The translations under genes and the position numbers were made by a program. 20,261 bases of DNA from NCBI GenBank assembly GCA_031551255.1, contig JAVBNW010000129.1:1-20261 (forward strand), read 5' to 3'. The notes beneath the pieces are model-generated. The model had not been told where the DNA came from. It saw only the letters and a program-made list of their open reading frames with translations, and did not search any database. Shown in pieces: positions 1 through 5,604 of the stretch; the stretch's first letter is position 1, and each line of letters opens with the position of its first letter. This DNA is from JAVBNW01 sp031551255 (GTDB taxonomy: Bacteria; Bacillota; Clostridia; Christensenellales; UBA1750).

Positions 1-825
1 CGCGTTGCCGCACTTGGCCTTCCAAAGCACGCAATCCGAAGCGCGGATGCGCTTGGCGTCCTTGCAGCCGCGAGGATCGTCGTAGCGGTTGGCTTTGACG
101 ACCAGGCAATCGTCGTTTACGCGGATGAAGCAGTGCGCGATGTCCACATCCTCGCAGCCCACCACGTCGATGCCGTCGCCGGACATCACGACCCCTATGA
201 TGTTCAGGTTGCGGATTGTGACGCCGCTGCACGCGATGGGCACCACATGCCAGGTGGGGCAGTCGATCAGCGTAAGGCCCTCGATATGCACGTTTTCGCA
301 CTGCACGGGCATGATCATCTTCATCTTGCCCGCGGGGCCCCGCTCGCGCAGCGGAGAGCCCCACATCACGCCGTTGCCCACGATGCGGATGTCGCGCTGC
401 CGGTCGGCGAAGAAGCCGCCCACGACCACCGCGCCTTCCTCGATGTACACGCAGTCGCCGCTCGTAAGTTCAAGCGCGCCGATGTCGGCCACGGTTCCCC
501 TTTTGTAGATGTGCGTGGCGTTATCCGGCTGGGGGACGGGCTTTGAGCAAAAGATGAACAGCGGGTTTTGACGGCCGTACGGCTCGACGGATACGCGCTC
601 GCAATCCGTAAGCGTCGCGCGGATTTCGCGCCCGGAAACCCCGGCGCGGCGTTCGGGCCGCGCGGGGCGTATGACGGCGCTTTCGAAGGGCTCCTCTGCC
701 GAAATTACGAACTCTTTTGTGCCGGTGAAGCAGGCGATCGCGAAATCGGCGACCTCCGTGCGGTACACCGGCACGGCCTCGCCGCCCATCGACAGGGTGT
801 AGTTGAGGCTCAGCGGCAATTCCAT
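1..825 (-). CDS. GH28-like right-handed beta-helix glycoside hydrolase, 3' end missing (partial)
   Basis: The reading frame is open from the left edge to an ATG at 825, giving the N-terminal 275 residues; the stop lies outside the window. An AAAGGGGG Shine-Dalgarno sits 9 nt upstream of this ATG. The in-frame ATG at 834 abuts that site and is less likely. Residues about 1-100 look like the beta-sandwich lead-in seen in many GH28/GH49-type enzymes. From about residue 110 there are short repeated beta-strand rungs such as VHIEGLTLIDCPTWHVVP. SGDGID (215-220) and NDDC (237-240) correspond to the NTDGID and GDDC catalytic aspartate motifs of polygalacturonase-type GH28 enzymes. The expected downstream GHG and RIK-type motifs would lie off the edge. 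I see no signal peptide, so it is probably cytoplasmic and acts on imported uronate-containing oligosaccharides (inference). GH49 or another pectin-lyase-fold family is possible. It is divergent from the lipoprotein gene. Confidence 0.8.
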   Translation of the reverse strand, partial: MELPLSLNYTLSMGGEAVPVYRTEVADFAIACFTGTKEFVISAEEPFESAVIRPARPERRAGVSGREIRATLTDCERVSVEPYGRQNPLFIFCSKPVPQPDNATHIYKRGTVADIGALELTSGDCVYIEEGAVVVGGFFADRQRDIRIVGNGVMWGSPLRERGPAGKMKMIMPVQCENVHIEGLTLIDCPTWHVVPIACSGVTIRNLNIIGVVMSGDGIDVVGCEDVDIAHCFIRVNDDCLVVKANRYDDPRGCKDAKRIRASDCVLWKAKCGNA

Positions 826-859
826 GCGCGGCATCCCCCTTTGCAATTGATTTGCTTTC

Positions 860-888
860 ATCATAGCACCGGACGCGCCGGGCCACAA
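860..888 (-). promoter_or_regulatory. Candidate promoter of the GH28-like gene
   Basis: On the minus strand, TTGTGG (883-888) and TATGAT (860-865) are separated by 17 nt. The -10 is a 5/6 match and the -35 a 3/6 match (TTG kept). It lies about 35 nt upstream of the ATG at 825. It was identified by eye only. Confidence 0.4.
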
Positions 889-913
889 GGCGCGCGTTCG
901 GGGCTTCAGCGGC

Positions 914-942
914 GTTTCAAATATTTCATAGCGCGGTATAAC
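914..942 (+). promoter_or_regulatory. Candidate promoter of the lipoprotein gene
   Basis: TATAAC at 937-942 is a good -10. The best -35 in register (GTTTCA, 914-919, 17-nt spacer) is weak. It lies about 48 nt before the chosen start at 990, in the 164-bp gap between two divergent genes. Confidence 0.35.
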
Positions 943-989
943 AAAATTGGCAATGGTTTTGTGACGGGATGACGACGAGGGGGATGAAC

Positions 990-1886
990 ATGCTCAGGAG
1001 AATGTACCTGTTGCTGGCCATGGTTTTGATGTTGGCTTGCGTCGGCTGCGCCGTGCAAAATGTGCAGGGCGCGCAGACGGCGCCGAATGCAGCGACGCAG
1101 AGCGCGGCGGAAACCCCGAGCGCTGAGCCGACGCAAACGCAGACCGCAACAAAGGCGTCACATACGGATTGGTATCCGGAGGGCTATCCGGAATATGCTA
1201 AGCTCGATGCAAACGGCAACGTGCAAAGAACCGAGTGCGGCAAGCTGATGGAGTCGATCTTCAACGGTGCGGAATTCGTTCCCGAGGCGGGCGTTGCGTG
1301 GGGCGTAAGCATCGACGAGGTGCGCGGCGCGGCGCCCTATGGCGAAACCACCGACCCGGCGAGCGACCAATACGCCGGCGACGGCACCGCCTCGTTTGTA
1401 GAGGCGGATTGGGGCGTTTCCATTAAACCCCCGATCCGGCTATCGTTTGCCGACCTGGAGGATCAGCTCTATTTCACCAGATACCGGTTTGATGTAGAGG
1501 GTGAATTGAAAGCGGCGATCTACGATTGGAACCTGCCCGCGGACAAGGCGGGCGAAACCCCGAACGTGCCGATGAGCGAGCGGATCGGCACGGTATTGAA
1601 GGCGATCGGCGAGGTTCCCGGGGCGACGGTCATCCGCGGCGCGGAACTTTTAGACAGCGCCGCCCAGCCCGATTTTGCCGAACCGCTCTTTGTTGTGTGG
1701 CAGAGCGCTTCCGAGCAGACGTGCTTGTTTATGATCGCCACCGGGGCTGCGACGAAGGACTACGATCCCGCGAAGCCGACCGCCCAGACGCCTATGTTCA
1801 TGTTCGGCGTATGCGCGGCGGACTACCTCGAGCGGATTGAGTTTGAAAAGGATGCCGTCCTGGGGCTGAACGTCGACGGGCAATAG
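990..1886 (+). CDS. Predicted lipoprotein of unknown function
   Basis: This encodes 298 residues from ATG 990. GAGGGGG at 977-983 sits 6 nt before that ATG. In-frame ATGs at 969 and 984 either lack a ribosome site or abut it. The N-terminus MLRRMYLLLAMVLMLACVGC has two arginines, a hydrophobic core and a Cys (C17 or C20) in a loose lipobox, so I infer a lipid-anchored exported protein. A Thr/Ala/Glu/Gln-rich linker follows to about residue 55. The remaining ~240 residues contain WGVSIDEVRG; a W-G-x-S-x-x-E-V pattern occurs in several exported Firmicute proteins, but I cannot assign a family. No catalytic motif is evident. It appears monocistronic and is followed by a strong stem-loop. Function is unknown. 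Confidence 0.85.
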   Translation: MLRRMYLLLAMVLMLACVGCAVQNVQGAQTAPNAATQSAAETPSAEPTQTQTATKASHTDWYPEGYPEYAKLDANGNVQRTECGKLMESIFNGAEFVPEAGVAWGVSIDEVRGAAPYGETTDPASDQYAGDGTASFVEADWGVSIKPPIRLSFADLEDQLYFTRYRFDVEGELKAAIYDWNLPADKAGETPNVPMSERIGTVLKAIGEVPGATVIRGAELLDSAAQPDFAEPLFVVWQSASEQTCLFMIATGAATKDYDPAKPTAQTPMFMFGVCAADYLERIEFEKDAVLGLNVDGQ

Positions 1887-1916
1887 TGCTGCGTGAAACC
1901 CCTTGGATACCTTCAC

Positions 1917-1948
1917 GAAGAAACTGTCCATATATGGACAGTTTCTTC
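1917..1948. terminator. Perfect 32-bp palindrome downstream of the lipoprotein gene
   Basis: The 16-nt arms (1917-1932 and 1933-1948; left arm GAAGAAACTGTCCATA) are perfectly complementary with no spacer. As RNA this folds into a long hairpin 30 nt after the lipoprotein stop, so a transcription terminator is the simplest reading. There is no clean U-tract after it, only TTTCTTC within the arm. A dimeric protein-binding site is the alternative. Confidence 0.6.
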
Positions 1949-1950
1949 AG

Positions 1951-2160
1951 CGCGATGACAAACTGCGGTTTATCATCGCGGCATGCAAGTCCTTGAACTG
2001 ACTACGTCATTTCCGGCCGGACTTGCATATTAGCCGGTATGAGCCTGCGCACGCACAGGCCGCGCTCCGGCTCTTTTTATGCGGGGCCAGCGGGCCCCGC
2101 GCCCCAAGAAGGAACGCTAAATGCAAGTCATTTTTCGCTCCTTGCATCTATTTTTGCGCT
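1951..2160. other. Gene-free stretch with a series of stem-loops (candidate structured RNA)
   Basis: No credible gene lies between 1887 and 2241. On the plus strand I can fold five elements: 1951-1980 (12 pairs, one mismatch, TGCG loop); 1983-1992 with 2019-2028 (10 bp, ATGCAAGTCC/GGACTTGCAT); 2032-2037 with 2067-2072 around an inner GCCTG/CAGGC stem, followed by CTTTTT; 2081-2088 with 2093-2100 (8 bp, tetraloop); and 2121-2127 with 2141-2147 (ATGCAAG/CTTGCAT), followed by CTATTTTT. The U-tracts after the third and fifth elements are terminator-like. The ATGCAAG arm occurs in both the second and fifth elements, so alternative long-range pairing is possible. A small RNA, a read-through barrier or a decayed repeat are all possible. 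Confidence 0.45.
2032..2078 (+). terminator. Terminator-like hairpin with U-tract
   Basis: The outer stem is AGCCGG (2032-2037) with CCGGCT (2067-2072). The inner stem is GCCTG (2043-2047) with CAGGC (2056-2060). TTTTT follows at 2074-2078. It would end a plus-strand transcript coming from the stem-loop region or reading through from the lipoprotein gene. Confidence 0.5.
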
Positions 2161-2214
2161 GTTGCCTTTGTCAACGGTCTGAATGCCCGTGTGCGAGCAT
2201 TTTCAAACAGACTG

Positions 2215-2244
2215 AAGGATGCTCGGTTAAGAGCGTCCTTTTCA
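2215..2244. terminator. Hairpin terminator, possibly bidirectional, next to the RHH gene end
   Basis: AAGGATGCTC (2215-2224) pairs with GAGCGTCCTT (2231-2240) over 10 bp with one G-U pair and a GGTTAA loop. TTTTC follows on the plus strand. It begins 2 nt past the stop of the minus-strand repressor gene, so it probably serves that gene too. An upstream CGAGCAT (2194-2200) can pair with 2219-2225 and would disrupt this stem. Confidence 0.55.
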
Positions 2245-2430
2245 TTTCTCTTTTTCCTCGTCAAAGTCGATAGAGCCGTGTTTTTCTTCAAAATACCGGA
2301 TGTTTTTGTTGATCAAAAACATGATCTGTCCGCTCGCCGAACGATCCTCGTATTTAGCAATATAATGGAATTTTTGCAGGGTCTTTTCATCAATACGAAT
2401 ACTCATGTGTTTTTGATGCTTCTTATCCAT
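2242..2430 (-). CDS. Ribbon-helix-helix (Arc/MetJ-type) DNA-binding protein
   Basis: This is a 62-residue protein. Residues 9-18 (MSIRIDEKTL) form the DNA-contacting beta-strand typical of Arc-family repressors. Two amphipathic helices follow (about 17-28 and 31-47), with RSASGQI at the turn between them and an acidic tail. Family members are dimeric repressors that usually bind short inverted half-sites near their own promoter; the intergenic region here has such repeats. The chosen ATG at 2430 has only a weak upstream purine stretch (AGTGAAG). ATG 2406 would remove the basic N-terminus and is less attractive. It is divergent from the Cys-rich mini-protein gene, which is probably co-regulated. 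A toxin-antitoxin role is not supported: no toxin-like partner overlaps it. Confidence 0.85.
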   Translation of the reverse strand: MDKKHQKHMSIRIDEKTLQKFHYIAKYEDRSASGQIMFLINKNIRYFEEKHGSIDFDEEKEK

Positions 2431-2440
2431 TTTACGACTT

Positions 2441-2520
2441 CACTTAAAGTGCACTAACTTTTTGTCCATTTTAAGTGAAATGAACGGCGCGGCGGTCGAT
2501 ATGCACTAATATTAAGTGCA
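2441..2520. promoter_or_regulatory. Cluster of five operator-like half-sites between divergent genes
   Basis: TTAAGTG occurs at 2471-2477 and 2512-2518, and its complement CACTTAA at 2441-2447. TGCACTAA occurs at 2450-2457 and 2502-2509. They form an inverted pair at 2441-2451 (CACTTAAAGTG, perfect) and another at 2502-2520 (TGCACTAATATTAAGTGCA, arms of 6 bp). The arrangement fits binding sites for the adjacent ribbon-helix-helix repressor (inference). I could not place clear -35/-10 boxes for either gene. Confidence 0.55.
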
Positions 2521-2543
2521 TAATTTTTTTCGGAGGTGGCGCG

Positions 2544-2726
2544 ATGAAATGCGAAATGGACTACTGCATCTACAACAGGGATTTTCAGTGCCTCTTGCAA
2601 ACCATATGGGTCAACTCGCTGGGCATGTGCGAGGAGTGCATCCTCGTTTCGCTGGACGATGCTTTCCTCGAAGCGCAAAAGCAGCGGCAGCTCCATCGGA
2701 TTCAAGATAAAGGGGATTCGCGATAA
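2544..2726 (+). CDS. Small five-cysteine protein, DUF1540-like
   Basis: This 60-residue protein has an excellent ribosome site (GGAGGTG at 2532-2538, 5-nt spacer). The cysteine pattern is C3-x4-C8-x7-C16-x12-C29-x2-C32. The C-x4-C-x-Y-N start resembles the small metal- or disulfide-binding DUF1540 proteins of Firmicutes, but the match is from memory of the pattern. The C-terminal third is charged and helical (EAQKQRQLHRIQDK). It has no signal peptide or membrane segment. It probably binds zinc or iron through the CxxC and N-terminal cysteines (inference). The divergent repressor and shared operator-like repeats suggest regulated expression. Its stop codon lies in the loop of its own terminator. 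Confidence 0.75.
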   Translation: MKCEMDYCIYNRDFQCLLQTIWVNSLGMCEECILVSLDDAFLEAQKQRQLHRIQDKGDSR

Positions 2727-2741
2727 TCGCGAGTCCCCTTT
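2709..2741 (+). terminator. Rho-independent terminator whose loop is the stop codon of the mini-protein gene
   Basis: A 15-bp stem (2709-2723 with 2727-2741, one G-U pair) closes on a 3-nt loop TAA at 2724-2726. That loop is exactly the stop codon of the preceding gene. A weak T-rich stretch (TTTGCTTT) starts within the right arm and runs past it. Confidence 0.8.
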
Positions 2742-2819
2742 GCTTTATGAAATTGTTTTTTCCAAGATATTAGCCATCCCGCGGCGTTTTTTCCGGTGGA
2801 ATGATCGTCGCAAACGCTC

Positions 2820-2842
2820 AAAAACCGCATACGCGGATTTTT
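2820..2842 (-). terminator. Terminator of the flippase gene, bidirectional
   Basis: CCGC (2825-2828) and GCGG (2833-2836) flank ATAC, with an A-run on one side and a T-run on the other. It therefore reads as a short terminator on both strands. It starts 7 nt past the stop of the minus-strand flippase gene and also backs up the mini-protein gene. Confidence 0.6.
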
Positions 2843-2848
2843 CAACGT

Positions 2849-4375
2849 TTACCTGTGTTTTAGTTTTACAATCGCCATATCCCACATCCTCGCAACATCC
2901 CTCTGCCGCGCCGCCAGCAGCACGACGCCGTACCCCGCCAGCCCTGCGGCCGCGCATACCGCAAGCCTCCACAGCGACATATCCATCACCGCCTGCAAAG
3001 GGAGGATCAGGGCGCACAGCGCCACCGTGCCGGCTGCGATCTTCCATCCATCCTTCATCAGTGCGCCAAAGCCCACTTGGCCCGCTCTGCGCCGAAGGAG
3101 CACAAGGCTTACCGCGCAGCTTAAGGCCGAGGCGATCGTGCTGGCCAGCGCGAGTCCCGCAACCCGCATAGGCCCTACGAGCAAAAGATCCAGCGCGATG
3201 TTCGCGCCGATGCCCACGAGGCTGGCGATAAGCCCTGTGCGGGTGTCGTGCAGCGCGTAGAAAAACTGCGTGCACATCGCCGTGATGCCAATGGGCAGAA
3301 GCATCGGCACATAATAAGAAAACGCGGTAAGCGTCAGGTGAAACGCGTTTTGATCAAACGCTCCGCGCATGAAGACGACTTTGACGATATCGCCCCCCAG
3401 CAGCAGGCTTACCGCCACCACCGGCGCGATCAGCACGCATAACCCGGTGATGCCCCTGAGGAAGATCGCCTTGCAGCCGGCGATATCGCCCTTTTGCACG
3501 AGCTCGGACAGCGGCGTAAACGCGGCCGTCGTCACCGCCGTAATCACCAGCGACTGCACGAGCCCTATCAGCTGCACCGAGTACCCCAGCGCCGACACGC
3601 TGCCCGCGGGCAGACCCGAGCCCAGCATCTTGTCGATCGTCTGATTGATCAGCCACGCAAACGAGCCCACGAACACCGGCAGGCAGGATACGAGCGTCTT
3701 TTGGAGGTGCCCCCACATGCCCTCGAACCATCCAAAGCGTATCGATCCCTTAAGGGATAGTAAAAACGGAATCAACTGCAAAACGGAGCCCACGCAGTAG
3801 CCTGCCACCATTGCCCATATGCCCCATTTTTTTGCAAACAGCACGGAAAATGCGATCAGCGTCGCGTTGAGGAACAGGCTGATAATCTGCCCGGGCAGGT
3901 ACCGTTCCCGGGCGTTGTAGGCGCCGGTCAACACCGATACGGCGGCGACGATCGACAAGAGCGGGGCGAACAGGCGGGTCATCGAAATGGTCATCGCCAG
4001 CTGCTCGCCCTCGTAGGTCGGGGCGAACACACCGACGATGACGGGCGCAAAGGCGATCGACAGCACGGATAGCACCACAGCGGCGGCCAGGCAAAGGCCC
4101 ATCAGCGCGCCGACATAGCGCGCGGCGTCGGCCTCGCCGTCCTGCAGGCTGCCTGCCAGCACCTTGGCGCGCATGGGGATGAGCATCGCCGTCAGGCTAT
4201 GGATGACCGACTGCCCGATCAGCGCGGCGGAAAGGGCGATGTTGTACGAATCCGTCTGCCAGGTGGCGCCGAAGATCGCCGCGCAGATCGCCGTGCGCAA
4301 AAAGCCCGCCGCCTTGCACAGCAGCGTGACGGCGGTGATGGAGGCGGCCTTGAAAGTAAGAGAACGTTTTTGCAT
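2849..4375 (-). CDS. murJ: MurJ/MviN-family lipid-linked oligosaccharide flippase
   Basis: This 508-residue membrane protein has many hydrophobic segments along its whole length, in line with the 14-helix MOP-superfamily flippases. GFLRTAICAAIFG (24-36) and TDSYNIA (41-47) match the MurJ N-terminal signature. R27 and D42 have the same spacing as the essential R24/D39 of E. coli MurJ. FFYALHDTRTG matches the conserved FYA..DT motif in the second half. MurJ moves lipid II outward across the membrane; its relatives move other undecaprenyl-linked glycans. Because it sits in a glycan locus, I think it more likely serves the locus product than cell-wall lipid II (inference). The start is ATG 4375 with GGGAGG 4 nt upstream; a TTG at 4387 would put the ribosome site inside the gene. 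It is divergent from the FkbM gene. Confidence 0.88.
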   Translation of the reverse strand: MQKRSLTFKAASITAVTLLCKAAGFLRTAICAAIFGATWQTDSYNIALSAALIGQSVIHSLTAMLIPMRAKVLAGSLQDGEADAARYVGALMGLCLAAAVVLSVLSIAFAPVIVGVFAPTYEGEQLAMTISMTRLFAPLLSIVAAVSVLTGAYNARERYLPGQIISLFLNATLIAFSVLFAKKWGIWAMVAGYCVGSVLQLIPFLLSLKGSIRFGWFEGMWGHLQKTLVSCLPVFVGSFAWLINQTIDKMLGSGLPAGSVSALGYSVQLIGLVQSLVITAVTTAAFTPLSELVQKGDIAGCKAIFLRGITGLCVLIAPVVAVSLLLGGDIVKVVFMRGAFDQNAFHLTLTAFSYYVPMLLPIGITAMCTQFFYALHDTRTGLIASLVGIGANIALDLLLVGPMRVAGLALASTIASALSCAVSLVLLRRRAGQVGFGALMKDGWKIAAGTVALCALILPLQAVMDMSLWRLAVCAAAGLAGYGVVLLAARQRDVARMWDMAIVKLKHR

Positions 4376-4411
4376 GGGGCCTCCCAAGTTATCGGTACGA
4401 ACGCTTACCCG

Positions 4412-4440
4412 ATTATACGGCTCGCGCCGCTATGTGTCGA
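4412..4440 (-). promoter_or_regulatory. Promoter of the flippase gene
   Basis: On the minus strand, TCGACA (4435-4440) and TATAAT (4412-4417) are separated by exactly 17 nt, a 5/6 and 6/6 match to the housekeeping consensus. The predicted transcript start is about 30 nt before the ATG. The same hexamer pair and spacing occur before the kinase-uridylyltransferase gene. Confidence 0.65.
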
Positions 4441-4467
4441 GTAGAAGCAGAACAATTCTTCATGGGC

Positions 4468-4497
4468 GTGGCATCTCGCGCGCGGCGCGGCTATAGT
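4468..4497 (+). promoter_or_regulatory. Candidate promoter of the FkbM-GT2-GT2 genes
   Basis: GTGGCA (4468-4473) and TATAGT (4492-4497) are separated by 18 nt. The -10 matches 5/6 and the -35 matches 4/6. It is placed about 45 nt upstream of the ATG at 4543. Confidence 0.4.
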
Positions 4498-4542
4498 TTT
4501 CTTGCCGATGGAAGGATGTTTGATACTGTTGGAGGGAAAACC

Positions 4543-5574
4543 ATGAGTGCTTTGGGCCGGATCCGTAAGTATGCCGATTCCCGACGAGCGGGCTTTTTTA
4601 CCGAGGCAATCCGCCAGGTGCAAACCGCGGTCGCTGCGGTGCGCGAGTGGCGGAAGACCTGCGATACGCCGGAGCTTGCGTGTTATGAAGAAGCGCTTGG
4701 CGGAATCATTCGCTATTACCGGGCAAACCGCTTTCTTCCGGGGAGCCTGCTTGCGCGCATAGGCGTAGGTTCGGTTTTGTCCTCTCCGCTGGGAAAACTG
4801 TTTATTACCACCCTCGCTGCCGATGACGAAACCACAGAGGTAAAGATCAAAGATCTCGTCCTGCGGTTTCCGAAGCATTGCCGAAGCCATAATTTCTATA
4901 TCGGTCTTTTAGACAACCTGCTTGCGTATCTGCTGAACATTCCGGAAGGAATGCAGGCGCCTCCCGCCATATATCGCTATGGAAGCAACGCCTATGTGGA
5001 AGGGCCTTACGAATACGGCCCCGTCTTTGTGAAGCCCGACGATATTGTAATCGACGCGGGCGCGCACTTGGGCGAGTTTTCTGCCATGGCGGCCGCGAAA
5101 GGCGCTACTGCATACGCTTTTGAACCGGCGCAGCCTTTGATCGAGCGGCATCTGGCATTCGTAGCCCGGCGCAATCCCCGCGTCACCGTTTGCCCCTACG
5201 CCCTATCGGATCGGTGCGGCATGGAGGGTTTTTATTATGACGAGGCGGCCGCGGAGCAGTCCCGCTTAAGCGCCACGGACGAAGGCGCGCAGATTCTCCC
5301 GAGCGAACAGGTCGAAACCATTACGCTCGATGCCTATGTCGAGCGCTTCCATGTACCGTGGGTGGATTTCATCAAGGCCGATATCGAAGGGGCGGAGAGG
5401 AACCTGCTCGCGGGCGCCCAGAGGGTTCTTAAGGAGTTTGCGCCGCGCATTTCCATATGCACGTACCATTTGCCGGACGATCCCGAGGTTCTTCGAGATC
5501 TGATTCTTGGAGCAAACCCTCGCTATACGATCGAAGAGCATTTCAAAAAGATGTACGCCTATGTAAAAGAATGA
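4543..5574 (+). CDS. FkbM-family SAM-dependent methyltransferase
   Basis: This 343-residue protein starts at ATG 4543 behind GGAGG (4531-4535, 7-nt spacer). The frame extends upstream, but no start there has such a site. The C-terminal half carries a class I methyltransferase fold: motif I VIDAGAHLGEFS (169-180) for SAM binding, FEP (193-195) after the second strand, and VDFIKADIEGAERNLLAG (274-291), the FkbM-family core. The N-terminal ~150 residues are helical and not recognised. FkbM enzymes O-methylate hydroxyls, in surface polysaccharide loci usually on a sugar. Its place between a flippase and two GT2 genes supports capping or decorating a glycan. The acceptor cannot be told from sequence. 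Confidence 0.85.
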   Translation: MSALGRIRKYADSRRAGFFTEAIRQVQTAVAAVREWRKTCDTPELACYEEALGGIIRYYRANRFLPGSLLARIGVGSVLSSPLGKLFITTLAADDETTEVKIKDLVLRFPKHCRSHNFYIGLLDNLLAYLLNIPEGMQAPPAIYRYGSNAYVEGPYEYGPVFVKPDDIVIDAGAHLGEFSAMAAAKGATAYAFEPAQPLIERHLAFVARRNPRVTVCPYALSDRCGMEGFYYDEAAAEQSRLSATDEGAQILPSEQVETITLDAYVERFHVPWVDFIKADIEGAERNLLAGAQRVLKEFAPRISICTYHLPDDPEVLRDLILGANPRYTIEEHFKKMYAYVKE

Positions 5575-5589
5575 GAGTGTGTTTACATA
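5560..5589. repeat. 8-bp inverted repeat spanning the FkbM stop codon
   Basis: TATGTAAA (5560-5567) and TTTACATA (5582-5589) flank 14 nt that contain the FkbM stop codon. The hairpin ends 16 nt before the next start codon and close to that gene's weak GGGGTGG ribosome site. It could modulate expression of the GT2 gene, or it may be chance in A/T-rich sequence. Confidence 0.35.
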
Positions 5590-5604
5590 TGTGGCGGGGT
5601 GGAA

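Noticed and set aside
89..546. Plus-strand open frames opposite the left-edge gene
   Set aside because: They are low-complexity His/Ala/Arg-rich translations on the antisense strand of the GH28-like gene, whose minus-strand frame has clear family motifs.
1917..1948. Insertion-sequence end or phase-variation inverted repeat
   Set aside because: There is no second copy in the window and no recombinase gene; a terminator at the end of a gene is the simpler reading.
1983..2147. Miniature transposon with ATGCAAG terminal inverted repeats, or an integron-type recombination site
   Set aside because: Only 7 bases are shared at the ends, no target duplication is visible, and no integrase or transposase is nearby. 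It is kept as an unexplained structured region.
2023..2457. Plus-strand open frame of 144 codons through the stem-loop region
   Set aside because: It runs antisense to the ribbon-helix-helix gene, lacks a ribosome site and its translation resembles nothing; the hairpins better explain the sequence.
2242..2726. Toxin-antitoxin module
   Set aside because: The ribbon-helix-helix protein is divergent from, not co-transcribed with, its neighbour, and the Cys-rich protein does not look like a known toxin.
2745..3275. Minus-strand open frame of 176 codons overlapping the flippase end
   Set aside because: It is Arg/Gly/Ala-rich and is a shadow of the MurJ-like gene in another frame of the same strand.
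4376..4387. TTG start that would add MGGP to the flippase
   Set aside because: The GGGAGG ribosome site would then lie inside the gene; ATG 4375 is the better start.
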